A DNA stretch of 29,195 bases, from contig CALZJV010000076.1 of NCBI GenBank assembly GCA_945787595.1, positions 1 through 29,195 of the forward strand, given 5' to 3'. Source of the DNA: an uncultured Desulfobacterales bacterium. GTDB taxonomy: Bacteria; Desulfobacterota; Desulfobacteria; Desulfobacterales; JAFDCJ01. How positions within the stretch are numbered: the first letter of the stretch is position 1; every line of letters starts with the position of its first letter. The notes below the pieces were generated by a model. The model did not search any database. It had not been told where the DNA came from and worked only from the letters and a program-made list of their open reading frames with translations. The position numbers and the translations under genes are program-made. This document shows, one piece after another, positions 1 to 8,698 of the stretch.

Positions 1-948
1 TGCGATTTCAACAGCGCGGTTTCCTTTGATGATGCCGGGAAAACCAAGAAATTTTGGAACATTGCCGGCGGTCAGTGTAATTAAATCTTCCGGACCCGTA
101 TCCAACTGCAGAACATCATCGATGCGAAGATCCAACAAATCCCTCACACTTCGCGTGGCTAGTCCCAACTCCGCAATGAGGGTCACCGGCATATCCTGCA
201 ATAATTTTTGAAGCTGCTCACTCCAGGTATGTTCCTGATCTTTACTACGCAAATATTTTGATGAAAGTTTATCCTTTATGGGTTCCAGCACGAGGTATGG
301 AATGCATATATGAAGGTTTCCCGAAAATTTTTCTCCTTTGACGGCAAAGACAATGACCACCATTAAATCATTGGGTGAAGCCAGGTGAACAAACTCGGGT
401 TTGTTCTCGGTTTTTCTTAATGAGATGTTTACGGGATCTAAAATCATCCAGGACTGTTGCAGACTATTCAAAACCTCAAGAGCAAATTTTCGCATCATGC
501 GCTGCTCAATGAGGGTAAATTCCCGCATCTGCTGGGTGGGTTTGCCATCGCCGCCGAACATGCAATCAATCAGCGAATATACAAGTGCGGGCTCGATGGC
601 AAGCATAGCCGAACCGATGAGAGGATCCATGGAAAAAATCGTAAAACTTGTTGGGTTTGAAAAGGCCCCGATGCATTCTGAATATTTTACCATTTCAGTC
701 GAAACAAACTCCGCCTCGATGGGTCGCTGCAGTGATGTTGAAAGAGATGTGTTTAATAAAGTGGCCAACTTGTCATAGACTTCTTCCAGAGCATAAAATT
801 GATCGCGCAACATTATATTCTGGGATGTTAGATTATAGGCGACAGCTTCCGATTCCGTTTTGCTCTCTTCCTCAAGATCGACCTCACCGCTATCCATGGC
901 CGACAACAGCGCATCAATTTCTTCTTGAGATAGGATCTGATCGGACAT
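1..948 (-). CDS. fliM: Flagellar motor switch protein FliM (C-terminus cut by window edge)
   Basis: This is the middle ring protein of the C-ring switch, which binds CheY-P and sets rotation direction. Translating the minus strand from the ATG at 946-948 gives 316 uninterrupted codons to the window edge. The N-terminus reads MSDQILSQEEIDALLSAM, the classic CheY-P-binding peptide of FliM. It is followed by the CheC-like middle domain, including the stretch MFGGDGKP, and by the start of the C-terminal SpoA-like domain, ending near FPGIIKGNRAVEIA. FliM is usually about 320-340 residues, so only a short tail is missing. The start lies 11 bp after the fliL stop with a GAGG-type ribosome site (agaggcagcctgt), so it is co-transcribed with fliL. 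fliN would be expected next, outside the window. Confidence 0.95.
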   Translation of the reverse strand, partial: MSDQILSQEEIDALLSAMDSGEVDLEEESKTESEAVAYNLTSQNIMLRDQFYALEEVYDKLATLLNTSLSTSLQRPIEAEFVSTEMVKYSECIGAFSNPTSFTIFSMDPLIGSAMLAIEPALVYSLIDCMFGGDGKPTQQMREFTLIEQRMMRKFALEVLNSLQQSWMILDPVNISLRKTENKPEFVHLASPNDLMVVIVFAVKGEKFSGNLHICIPYLVLEPIKDKLSSKYLRSKDQEHTWSEQLQKLLQDMPVTLIAELGLATRSVRDLLDLRIDDVLQLDTGPEDLITLTAGNVPKFLGFPGIIKGNRAVEIA

Positions 949-959
949 ACAGGCTGCCT

Positions 960-1439
960 CTATTGGACCACAAACTCTTTAAAGTAGATATTGGTTATCT
1001 GACCCCTGGCTAACAAACCGTTGATTCTTTCCTGCATTTGGTCTCTCAATGCGGTTTTCCCTTTCGCAGAGCTGATATCCGCAAAACGCTTGGTGGGCAA
1101 AATTGTCAAAATACTGTCTCTCACTTGGGGCAGTCGTTTTTTAATTTCACTCTCCAGTAGGTCGCTATCCAATTCTAAGTCAATAGTAATCCTTAAATAC
1201 CGCTTGCCACCCGGGTCAGCGAGATTCACAATGAAGGTGTCCAGAGAAAAAATTGGACCCAGCAGTTCGTCTACCGGAACCGGAGTATCCTGATCGGCTT
1301 GCTCACTATCTTCAGCTGCACTCTGGGACTGGATTTCCATTGCGGACAATTTATTCCACATCATAAAAAGGCCGCCACCCAAACCAAGCATAAAAACCAT
1401 CACAACACCAATGAGTATAATGAGTATCTTGTTTGACAT
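960..1439 (-). CDS. fliL: Flagellar basal body-associated protein FliL
   Basis: FliL is a single-span inner-membrane protein that surrounds the stator and supports torque at the basal body. The 159-residue product starts MSNKILIILIGVVMVFML, one transmembrane helix at about residues 4-28. A short acidic linker (DSEQADQDTPVPVDE) follows, then the periplasmic FliL domain with FSLDTFIVNLADPGGKRYLRITIDLEL and the usual C-terminal YFKEFVVQ. The ribosome site ggagggtg lies about 10 nt upstream of the ATG and is inside the last codons of the motB-like remnant, whose stop is 1 bp from the fliL start. fliM follows 11 bp downstream. Confidence 0.93.
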   Translation of the reverse strand: MSNKILIILIGVVMVFMLGLGGGLFMMWNKLSAMEIQSQSAAEDSEQADQDTPVPVDELLGPIFSLDTFIVNLADPGGKRYLRITIDLELDSDLLESEIKKRLPQVRDSILTILPTKRFADISSAKGKTALRDQMQERINGLLARGQITNIYFKEFVVQ

Positions 1440-1440
1440 T

Positions 1441-1742
1441 TTACTTTACACCCTCCGTTGTCAGAACGATTTCCACCCGTCGGTGTTGACACGATGGCCG
1501 GGAATGAATTGGGTACCGGCAGCCGTGACTCACCATGACCGAAGCGAAAAGTCTCTCGCAATTGCACTTATCAGTTTTGCCGACATCCTAGAAAGCAAGT
1601 ATTGTGCCACGGAGCGGAACGCTCAGATATGTAATGGTCCGATTGCGTAACCCCGTCTGCAGCGCTGAACTCTATGGAATATAATGGAAAAACGGCAGGT
1701 CAAATTTTGAAGCAGTATCCATGATAGGATTACACGGATTCC
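1441..1742 (-). pseudogene. Frameshifted remnant of a motB/OmpA-type C-terminal domain
   Basis: No open frame spans this stretch, but pieces of a MotB/OmpA peptidoglycan-binding domain appear in the correct order in all three minus-strand frames. GIRVILS is at 1722-1742, RSVAQYLLS at about 1590-1616, GESRLPVPN at 1508-1534, and QHRRVEIVL followed by TTEGVK and a stop at 1441-1488. In intact MotB/OmpA proteins the same order is R..SV..YL, then GYGE.RP..PN, then N.RRVEI. The GHTD segment and the N-terminal membrane plug are not recognisable. The frame changes show decay, although several assembly indels cannot be excluded. Its position between flgE and fliL is where motA-motB often lie. The 3' end may persist because it carries the fliL ribosome site. 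A non-motility OmpA-family gene is the alternative. Confidence 0.65.
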
Positions 1743-2088
1743 CAGGCAAAGTGAAAGTCAAACAAAACTTGGGAACCGGCGTCAACTTTGGCAATTATTA
1801 GTCAAGTGTTTGACGATGGCATCCAACCATGTGAGGATGAACATTATCCATCGATCCGGACTGAATCAGCACAACCATACGCTTGTTCATCCTCGTCCTC
1901 GGCGGTCTATAAATGATGTTTGCTAGAACCGAATATATTTTATCTATTTGAATTTAATTAGTAAAAATATAAATTTCACTATTTAGAAATATCATGCCCC
2001 AATCGTTATCAAGCGAAACCCGGCTTTGCGCAGCGGAATCTTCAGTCATTACCCCAACTGCGCTTAAACCCGGCGAGGGCCATATTCA
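1743..2088. other. Intergenic stretch between the motB-like remnant and flgE
   Basis: I see no gene here. The part at 1920-1990 is strongly AT-rich. At 2016-2024 and 2066-2074 there is a 9-bp direct repeat AAACCCGGC. Between them, GCGCAG (2028-2033) can pair with CTGCGC (2058-2063). This lies just downstream of the flgE stop and might slow transcription, but no T-tract follows, so I do not call a terminator. I could not recognise motA or the motB N-terminus in any frame. Confidence 0.4.
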
Positions 2089-3333
2089 TTATCGTTTCAA
2101 ATTAATCAGTTCTTGTAAAACTTCATCGCTGGTAGTGATTACCCGGGAATTAGCTTGAAACGCGCGCTGGGTAGTGATCATTTTAACAAACTCCTGGGCC
2201 AGATCGACGTTGGACATTTCGATAGCGCTGGGGCTGATGCTACCCAGACTGGCGCTGAGTGGGACTCCCGGCATGGCTTGACCGGAAGCACGGGATTCTG
2301 AATATAGATTTTTACCCATTTTACTCAAACCGAAATAGCTGGGAAAATCTGCCAGCGCAACTTGATACAGCGGGGTGAGTTGTCCATTGGAGTATACACC
2401 GGTAACAAACCCGCTTTCATCTACCGATACCCCTCGAAGGTTACCGGCAGCAAAACCATTTTGGGTGTTGAAATTGGTGGTGGAGGTAGAGGCATACTGG
2501 GTGAGGTCACCGTTGGTGAGGTTAGCGGCATCAAAAAGATCCCAGTTGATCGTAACGTCGGCGGCTCCATTAACCAGATTGGTGAGCGTGATGCTGGGAT
2601 CGGTGCCGGTGTTTAGATTTCCGCTGCCGTCAAAGGTAAGATTGGCGTTGGTGATGCCGACATCCGTAGCTGGTGTGGTAACTGTTCCGGTCGGAACGGA
2701 AACACTGGCTGTCCAAGCATTGGCAGCGGTCTTGGTGAAGGTCAAGGTTAACGGTATGGCATTGCCTAAGGAATCGTAAATTGTTTGAGTGCTGGTATAG
2801 GTATCATTCACAGCCGCTCCGGCATCGAGGTTTATATCCAGGGAAGAAGTGGTTGTGGGTTGAGGCGGCGTCGTACTTTCGCCGGGAACATTTATATTTT
2901 CGATAGCACCCAGGCTGACAGTACCGTTAGCGGCTACCGAGGAAACCCGATAGCCTTGGACAAATAACCCATCCGGATTGACAAGGTCGCCGTCTCTGTC
3001 GAAGGAAAATTCTCCAGCCCGGGTGTAATAGGCCGCACCGGAGTCATCCTCAACCATGAAGAAACCTTTCCCGTTGATCGCCATATCTGTTGCGTTTGAG
3101 GTATTCTCAACAGAGCCCTGGCTCCAGGAAGGTGAAACCCCCCAAAATTCAACGCCTCTTCCGATACCGCTAGATGAGGATCCTCCCAAAGACTGGCTCA
3201 AAATATTGGCAAACGAGGATCTGTTGGATTTAAATGCAGTGGTGTTTACATTTGCAATATTGTCTCCGATAACCGTCATGGCAGTGGAATTAGCACTTAA
3301 TCCGGATATGCCGGCAAACAATGATCCTATCAT
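2089..3333 (-). CDS. flgE: Flagellar hook protein FlgE
   Basis: FlgE polymerises into the flexible hook outside the outer membrane. The 414-residue protein begins MIGSLFAGISGLSANSTAMT and carries the rod/hook family signature VIGDNIANVNTTAFKSNRSSF at residues 22-42. The centre is Thr/Asn-rich, low-charge sequence typical of the exposed hook domains. The C-terminal D0 helix ends FQANSRVITTSDEVLQELINLKR, also a family signature. The ATG has a strong ribosome site (ggaggaaaatag). It follows flgD by 43 bp and is the last hook gene before the 650-bp gap to fliL. Length is normal for FlgE. Confidence 0.96.
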   Translation of the reverse strand: MIGSLFAGISGLSANSTAMTVIGDNIANVNTTAFKSNRSSFANILSQSLGGSSSSGIGRGVEFWGVSPSWSQGSVENTSNATDMAINGKGFFMVEDDSGAAYYTRAGEFSFDRDGDLVNPDGLFVQGYRVSSVAANGTVSLGAIENINVPGESTTPPQPTTTSSLDINLDAGAAVNDTYTSTQTIYDSLGNAIPLTLTFTKTAANAWTASVSVPTGTVTTPATDVGITNANLTFDGSGNLNTGTDPSITLTNLVNGAADVTINWDLFDAANLTNGDLTQYASTSTTNFNTQNGFAAGNLRGVSVDESGFVTGVYSNGQLTPLYQVALADFPSYFGLSKMGKNLYSESRASGQAMPGVPLSASLGSISPSAIEMSNVDLAQEFVKMITTQRAFQANSRVITTSDEVLQELINLKR

Positions 3334-3376
3334 ATCTATTTTCCTCCATTAGTGAAAGTGTTATTTATTCTTCAAA

Positions 3377-4060
3377 TTACGGGCTTTCCTCTAAATTATG
3401 GGGTGTTGCCACTTTAATTACATCGCCGACGGCAATCCTTTGATCCCCAGAAATCAAGAAGGGGGTATTATTTTCAAACGTCACTGTGTCTACAGTGCCG
3501 GTAAACAATGCTGTGGCGTTAACCTCTTGACCGTTGGCATCAGCGGCCAGGATTTCAAAGGTATAGCTTCCATCCGTTGCCGGATTTCCGTTTCTGTCAG
3601 CTCCGTCCCAAACCAGCGTATGCCGTCCTGCGGATAGACCGTCGCTTTCAATTGCTTTAACAAACCCACCGGTGCTGTCATAGATGTTCACCACGGCCGT
3701 GGCGGCATCATTAGCCAGGTTAAAATCACAGTCAATCGGCTCTCCATCGGTTAATTTCAGGGAATTGCCGTTGGCAGTGATTTCTTTTCCGAGCAGTGAA
3801 ACGGCCTGGGAATTATTGGCCGCTGCCTGATAATTCTGCAACTGCTCCAAATTATCGTTGACATTGTTCAATTGCTCCAAAGAGCTGAACTGAGCCAGCT
3901 GAGCTGTAAATTCAGTAGAATCGGTGGGATTGAGCGGATCCTGGTTTTGCAACTGGGTGATCAAAAGGTTTAAAAAATCCTCCTTACCCAAAACCGATGA
4001 CTTGGAAGCGGCAGGTTCCGTTGATCCGGCAGTAACTGGACTTAATTCTGAAGTTATCAA
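3377..4060 (-). CDS. flgD: Hook assembly cap protein FlgD
   Basis: FlgD sits at the tip of the growing hook and is needed for FlgE polymerisation. The 227-residue product has the conserved N-terminal capping region LGKEDFLNLLITQLQNQDPL (residues 25-44), followed by NPTDSTEFTAQLAQFSSLEQ. The C-terminal half carries a FlgD Ig-like domain (GRHTLVWDGADRNGNPATDGSYTF) and a Tudor-like end. The start is TTG at 4058-4060, chosen because an AAGGTGAT ribosome site lies 8 nt upstream and no better ATG precedes the conserved region. It lies between fliK (144 bp upstream) and flgE (43 bp downstream). Confidence 0.94.
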   Translation of the reverse strand: MITSELSPVTAGSTEPAASKSSVLGKEDFLNLLITQLQNQDPLNPTDSTEFTAQLAQFSSLEQLNNVNDNLEQLQNYQAAANNSQAVSLLGKEITANGNSLKLTDGEPIDCDFNLANDAATAVVNIYDSTGGFVKAIESDGLSAGRHTLVWDGADRNGNPATDGSYTFEILAADANGQEVNATALFTGTVDTVTFENNTPFLISGDQRIAVGDVIKVATPHNLEESP

Positions 4061-4204
4061 TTGCGTATCACCTTTTAAAAATTGAAAGTTTTTGATTGAA
4101 TAATAAAAATTTCCGGAATTCGTTCCATTGCGGCTAAACTATTCAATAAAGAAGTGGCGAAGCAAATTCCTTAGGTGGTCAATCTTCAATTTAGCCAATG
4201 AATT

Positions 4205-6202
4205 TCATGCAAAATAATCCACGGTCGCTGTGCCGGCTTTCCTTAAGCCGACATTCCCGTTCTGCTCCCGTGTTTCTCCTTTTCGACTTCCCGGGTTGAT
4301 GCGAGCAACTCTGGACTGTCGGTCTTTTGCTTGACCGGCCTTTCTCTTAGGGTGTTTGTGTTCATCAGAGTCATTGGATAATGCGACTTCCAGTTTGTCG
4401 ACGTTAAGCCCCTGCTGCTGTAAATCGGCTTTTAGCTGATAGATATGATTTTCAACCATATCTTTGACGAATCCGAATTCAGTCAATATTTTTACGGTCA
4501 CCTGATGATTTTCGGTGGTCACTTGCATGCGAACATGGCCGAGAAATTCCGGTTTGAGATCAATTTTTGCTTCATGTTGACCGTTTCTCATATAGATGAC
4601 GGCTTTTCGTACGATTTGATCCAGCGTCTGAGTTCGAAGGCTATGGTCACCATGGTCGGTTTGCTTAGATGAGGAAGTCGCTTCAAATGCCTTCTCTGCG
4701 GATTGATTTTGTGAGCCCAGCAAACCATTGTCGTTGGCCCCGGCATCCACTTTAGTTACTTTCCCGCCAAGTTCATTGCTGATGGCGCCATCCATTCTCA
4801 TGTGGTACTCTTTTGCCAATTGAGCATCATGTATCATTTTTGAAACTGGCGATGATTCATTATTAACCATATTGTTCTGAACGTGTTCGCCGCCATAACG
4901 CTGCACAGGGTCTAAAGTCTTTGCCGCTTGAGCGTTGTTTGTCATTTTTATAGCCGGTAAGGATTCAATTTTTGCCGTCTCGTCCCGGACGGTTTCCCCG
5001 ACGGATAGTTGCACCTGGTTTAAAGCCCTTACCGGCTGAGCTTCGTTTGTCGTTTTTGAAACTTGTGAGGATTCATTATTCGACAAATTCTGCTGTGCCG
5101 ATTCACCGCCAGCCTGTTTCCCGGGGTAAATCGTCGACGGAATCCGATTGACAAGACTTACCTGGTTCGCTGCCCCTGCTTTAACCGGGATATCTGCAAC
5201 GTCTTTCAGCTCGGAGATTTCCGTGCGGACTGCTTCCAAGGGCCTTGGTACTTTAGTGTTTTCACTGGCTTCAACCCCAACCGGCCGCGGCTCCACTGAC
5301 AATGTTATCGAGTCGGTCTTATCCATGTTCTCCGATCGAGGAGCAATTTGTGAATTTTCAGCAAGTTGAAAAGATCCGGGTTGTCGAATATCATTTGATA
5401 TTTTGGTTGTGACCCGATTCAATTCGGCCAATGGGTCTGATGGTTTTTCGCCGGAGTCACTCTCCCCCACATAGATACCAGAACTGCTTTTTCGGCCTCC
5501 CTGGCCAGAAACGATTCTTTGCGCCAACTGGTTCAAATTAGCAGGCTCTATCGATCGACTATCGCTAAGTTCACCCAAAGGATTCTCATCGCTTTGGGAT
5601 AAGGTGTTACCCGTTTGAACGTTTGCTATAAATTGCTGTAAACGGACGAATACGGCTTTCATCTCGCTAGACAACACAAGGTCCTCTTGGTCAGGCCTTG
5701 CGAGGAGCTTTTGTAATGCAGCCGAACCTTCTGCGTCACCCAATATCCAGTCTACTTTATCTGCAAAACTCGATCCCCCGGCCGAATCGTAAAGCCCCAG
5801 TTTTTCAAAAATGCTTGATACCACTGTTAAATTCGAACCAGGGGTGATCTGACACTCCACATCGGCATGATCTTCTGCCAGCAGTTTGGTGGTCTCGAAT
5901 ATCTCAGTCTCATCGCCGATTGCTTGACGGGAGATTGCTTCGAATTTATCACCGGAATTGGTTGCAGCGGATGTGAATGATTTCCCCCCACCGATCCCAT
6001 GTGTTGTTTTATTGTGCTGGTTGTCTTTTGATATTTGCTCCAGGGTATTCAGAAAACTATTACTACGACTTTCCGCGGGCAGTATATCGCAGGTTTTAGA
6101 TACATCTGAGCAACTCTGCTCAGAGACCCCAATCGTGCCACAACCAAAGTTTGGTGACGGGGTCTGATTTGAAACCTGGGAAAAAAGAAAATTTGCAGTC
6201 AT
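4205..6202 (-). CDS. fliK: Flagellar hook-length control protein FliK
   Basis: FliK is a secreted molecular ruler that measures the hook and switches export specificity. The 665-residue protein is long and poorly conserved except for its C-terminal hook-length domain at about residues 525-610. There LDQIVRKAVIYMRNGQHEAK, IDLKPEFLGHVRMQV and a helix QLKADLQQQGLNVDKLEVAL match the family (L.P..LG.V...V, L...L...G). A basic tail follows. Residues 361-467 contain an imperfect 36-residue tandem repeat (see separate entry). The ATG has a GAGG site 10 nt upstream. A sigma-54 promoter match lies 67 bp upstream, so fliK-flgD-flgE may be a separately promoted unit. Positional support comes from flgD-flgE directly downstream. 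Confidence 0.9.
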   Translation of the reverse strand: MTANFLFSQVSNQTPSPNFGCGTIGVSEQSCSDVSKTCDILPAESRSNSFLNTLEQISKDNQHNKTTHGIGGGKSFTSAATNSGDKFEAISRQAIGDETEIFETTKLLAEDHADVECQITPGSNLTVVSSIFEKLGLYDSAGGSSFADKVDWILGDAEGSAALQKLLARPDQEDLVLSSEMKAVFVRLQQFIANVQTGNTLSQSDENPLGELSDSRSIEPANLNQLAQRIVSGQGGRKSSSGIYVGESDSGEKPSDPLAELNRVTTKISNDIRQPGSFQLAENSQIAPRSENMDKTDSITLSVEPRPVGVEASENTKVPRPLEAVRTEISELKDVADIPVKAGAANQVSLVNRIPSTIYPGKQAGGESAQQNLSNNESSQVSKTTNEAQPVRALNQVQLSVGETVRDETAKIESLPAIKMTNNAQAAKTLDPVQRYGGEHVQNNMVNNESSPVSKMIHDAQLAKEYHMRMDGAISNELGGKVTKVDAGANDNGLLGSQNQSAEKAFEATSSSKQTDHGDHSLRTQTLDQIVRKAVIYMRNGQHEAKIDLKPEFLGHVRMQVTTENHQVTVKILTEFGFVKDMVENHIYQLKADLQQQGLNVDKLEVALSNDSDEHKHPKRKAGQAKDRQSRVARINPGSRKGETREQNGNVGLRKAGTATVDYFA
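4802..5122 (-). repeat. Imperfect 36-codon tandem repeat inside fliK
   Basis: Two full 36-residue units (residues 377-412 and 413-448) are flanked by a partial unit before (361-376) and after (449-467). Recurring anchors are ESS-VSK, N-AQ-AK/R-L, VQ--GGE and N-NNES. In DNA this is a 108-bp period. One boundary is marked by near-identical bases at 4851-4876 and 5062-5088 (gatgattcattatt against gaggattcattatt). Repeat gain or loss here would change the length of the disordered ruler region. Confidence 0.75.
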
Positions 6203-6268
6203 TACGCATTTTCCTCAAATTGTATATTCATAAAAAGAGACCTTTGAGTCCAATATGGTTGTCTTTGT

Positions 6269-6286
6269 AGCATGGAGTGTGCCAAA
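6269..6286 (-). promoter_or_regulatory. Sigma-54 promoter match upstream of fliK
   Basis: The minus strand reads TTTGGCACACTCCATGCT. The -24 GG and -12 GC are exactly 10 bp apart and the -24 element TTGGCAC is perfect. The -12 is ATGCT instead of TTGCA/T. The predicted start would be near 6257, leaving a leader of about 55 nt before fliK. This fits a late hook-basal-body promoter driving fliK-flgD-flgE. Confidence 0.65.
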
Positions 6287-6289
6287 AAG

Positions 6290-6813
6290 TTTTGGTAGGA
6301 TAATTAATAGGAATTAATAGGATCGCAATTTTCTTAACCTCCTATAATATTGTTAGATATCTATTTTGAAATTTGCTAAGGACATATAAAACTTAAATCC
6401 ACAGATGATTCAAATCATCCTTAAATTTGCTCTTATAGGAATCAGATCGGCAATTATTTCCCATCGATGGAAAACATTACCTGACCTTGGGATCGGCGAC
6501 AAAAATCAGAAAACAAGCGACGGAAAAGAACGCTAAGCAGAAGCTATTGAATGTGGAATTTGAAATGTGGAATGTGGAAATCTGAAAGTGAGAGGGTTAC
6601 CGAAAAAATAAATAAAAATTTTGGAGCGGTGAACTATTTGATTAATATACCCAATTTACACCAAATTATCACACGATGCATGGCAGGCGGGCGTCCATCT
6701 TTCAAAACTACCCTGTACGACACAAATGGAACCTGTGAATGTTCACTATATAATTTAGCGCATATAAGACCTGTCATCCCCCATAGACCCTATACACTAT
6801 GCCATATCCCCGG
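6290..6813. other. Non-coding gap between fliJ and fliK
   Basis: There is no credible gene. The stretch holds short low-complexity repeats: aattaatagg occurs twice in tandem near 6302-6321, and variants of gaatgtggaa occur three times at about 6549-6580. An open frame on the plus strand (6551-6889) has no recognisable similarity and runs into fliJ antisense, so I leave it out. In related operons a small MotE-like gene can sit here; I find no trace of it. Confidence 0.45.
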
Positions 6814-7251
6814 CTACATCTGGCGGGCATGGCCGATCGAAGCGAGTTCGTCCATAGATTTGCGTTCGTCTTGCATCAATTTTTGTTGATATGCTTGCTT
6901 CTCCTTGTGTTTAATAGTTTTCAGGGTTTTGCGCTTTTGCATGATGGAGATCAACTCATGTCGTTTCTGATCAACCAACTTTACGGCTCGATGCACACGT
7001 AAGGCTTGGTCTTCAATGTCCTTGGATAACTGCTGAAGATAATTTATGTATAAAATGATACCGGAAACGGTTGTGTTTTCTTTTTTTTTTGCTTGCAGTT
7101 TTTCAAGGCTTTCTTGTTTATCCTTTTTTTTTCGGTCAAGCTCCCCACGCTCGTTAGAAAGTCTTCTCCGGGCCTGTGCCAACTCTTTTTGACAGGCTTC
7201 TTCCTGATGGCGCCGATGGTTGAGAAGAGCTTCCAATTTGAATCGGTACAT
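6814..7251 (-). CDS. fliJ: Flagellar export chaperone/stalk protein FliJ
   Basis: FliJ is the central stalk of the FliI ATPase ring and links it to the export gate. The 145-residue product begins MYRFKLEALLNHRRHQEEAC, the usual FliJ N-terminus, and is almost entirely charged coiled coil (KELAQARRRL, RKKKDKQESLEKLQAKKKE). The end, DERKSMDELASIGHARQM, fits the family's DE...DE..... pattern. Length is normal (about 145). It starts 27 bp after the fliI stop with only a weak ribosome site. Runs of ten T at 7081-7090 and nine T near 7123-7131 (poly-Lys on the coding strand) are slippage-prone, yet the frame is intact. Confidence 0.9.
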   Translation of the reverse strand: MYRFKLEALLNHRRHQEEACQKELAQARRRLSNERGELDRKKKDKQESLEKLQAKKKENTTVSGIILYINYLQQLSKDIEDQALRVHRAVKLVDQKRHELISIMQKRKTLKTIKHKEKQAYQQKLMQDERKSMDELASIGHARQM

Positions 7252-7278
7252 TGATCAATGCCTGTTGTCGATTCACGA

Positions 7279-8655
7279 TTAATGACTGATTGATGATATT
7301 GGTTCCGGCATGCCCGGTTTTGGAGTTCCATTCCGATTTTGAAACATGGCATCCATTTGAGTGATGCTGTCCTCAAAATTCACTGTTTCTTCAATCGTCT
7401 GTCTTAGGTAATTCCTAATCTTGCCGAACATTTCAATGGCATAATCAATTTTCGGATTACTGCCGGCGACATAAGCACCAATATTGATTAAATCTTCCGC
7501 CTTGCGATATGTGGCCAGTATTTGTTTTAGCCGACGGGCATTTTGTTTGTGTTTATCGTCGATTATATCATCCATAACGCGGCTGATACTGCTTAAAACA
7601 TCGACTGCCGGATAGTGATTTTCCATCGCAAGATCTCGGGTAAGATTGATGTGACCGTCTAATAACGAGCGCAACGCATCCGCAATCGGTTCGTTGGAAT
7701 CATCACCCTCCACCAGCACCGTATACAGTCCGGTAATGGTTCCACGATTGGCGGAGGTTCCAGCGCGTTCAAGCAATTTGGGCAAGAGGCTAAAAACAGA
7801 CGGCGTGTAACCTTTGGTTGTTGGCGGCTCCCCCAATGCCAAACCGATCTCCCGTTGAGCCATGGCAAAGCGGGTCACCGAATCCATCATCAAATTGACA
7901 TGATTTTCCTGGTCTCGGAAGTACTCGGCGATAGCGGTAGCGATAAAGGCGCCTCGCATCCGAATCAGCGGTAGGCGGTCCGAGGTGGCAACTACAATGA
8001 CGGATCTTTCCAATCCTTTTTCACCAAGTTCTTTGACGATAAAGTCATTGACTTCTCTGCCCCGCTCGCCGATAAGAGCAATCACATTCACATCGGCTCT
8101 TGTTTTACGGGCTATCATCCCCAAAAGTACGCTTTTTCCGACACCCGAACCCGCAAAAACTCCCACTCTCTGACCACACCCAACAGTTAACAGGCCGTTG
8201 ATAACCCGGATACCTAAATCCAGCGGTTGATGAATTCTTTTACGCATCATCGGATTAATCGAAGTTGCATAAATCGGGTATTCAGTCTCACTCAATATCG
8301 GTCCCTTGCCGTCAATTGGATTTCCAAGGCCATCGATGACACGACCCAGCATACCCGAACCCACCGGCACAACTGCCTTCTGCTGTCGCGCGACAACCCG
8401 GCATCCCGGTCCGATGCCGCGAATTTCTTCCAGAGGCATCAGCAAAACATTATTATTCTTGAAGCCGGAAACTTCAGCAGTAATCTTATGGATACTTTGT
8501 TTGGAAAAAATATCACATACGGTTCCCAGGCAGGATACTGGACCATGGGCTTGGACAACCAGACCGGTAACATCGGTTACACGACCGGTGGCACGAATAG
8601 GACAGGTTGACTCTATACAGGTATGATATTTTGTTAAATCGACTTCGGTAGCCAT
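7279..8655 (-). CDS. fliI: Flagellum-specific export ATPase FliI
   Basis: FliI is the hexameric ATPase of the flagellar type III export apparatus. The 458-residue protein has an F1-type N-terminal beta barrel and Walker A GVFAGSGVGKS at residues 165-175. It also has the GERGREVNDFI motif, Walker-B-type LMMDSVTRFAMAQREIGLA, and the specific SVFSLLPKLLERAG and GDDSNEPIADALRSLLDGHI stretches shared by FliI and injectisome ATPases. Flanking fliH and fliJ decide for the flagellar paralog. Length is as expected. The ATG has only a weak upstream purine run and lies 43 bp after fliH. Confidence 0.96.
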   Translation of the reverse strand: MATEVDLTKYHTCIESTCPIRATGRVTDVTGLVVQAHGPVSCLGTVCDIFSKQSIHKITAEVSGFKNNNVLLMPLEEIRGIGPGCRVVARQQKAVVPVGSGMLGRVIDGLGNPIDGKGPILSETEYPIYATSINPMMRKRIHQPLDLGIRVINGLLTVGCGQRVGVFAGSGVGKSVLLGMIARKTRADVNVIALIGERGREVNDFIVKELGEKGLERSVIVVATSDRLPLIRMRGAFIATAIAEYFRDQENHVNLMMDSVTRFAMAQREIGLALGEPPTTKGYTPSVFSLLPKLLERAGTSANRGTITGLYTVLVEGDDSNEPIADALRSLLDGHINLTRDLAMENHYPAVDVLSSISRVMDDIIDDKHKQNARRLKQILATYRKAEDLINIGAYVAGSNPKIDYAIEMFGKIRNYLRQTIEETVNFEDSITQMDAMFQNRNGTPKPGMPEPISSISH

Positions 8656-8698
8656 TGGCTTTATATAAAATTATAAGATTCTATCACAGATAAGTATT

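Noticed and set aside
2375..2779. Long plus-strand frames antisense to flgE
   Set aside because: Shadow of the flgE coding frame, with low-complexity translation and no ribosome site.
6290..6813. Possible MotE-like or other decayed gene between fliJ and fliK
   Set aside because: Reading all minus-strand frames gave no ordered motifs, unlike the clear motB-like relic at 1441-1742.
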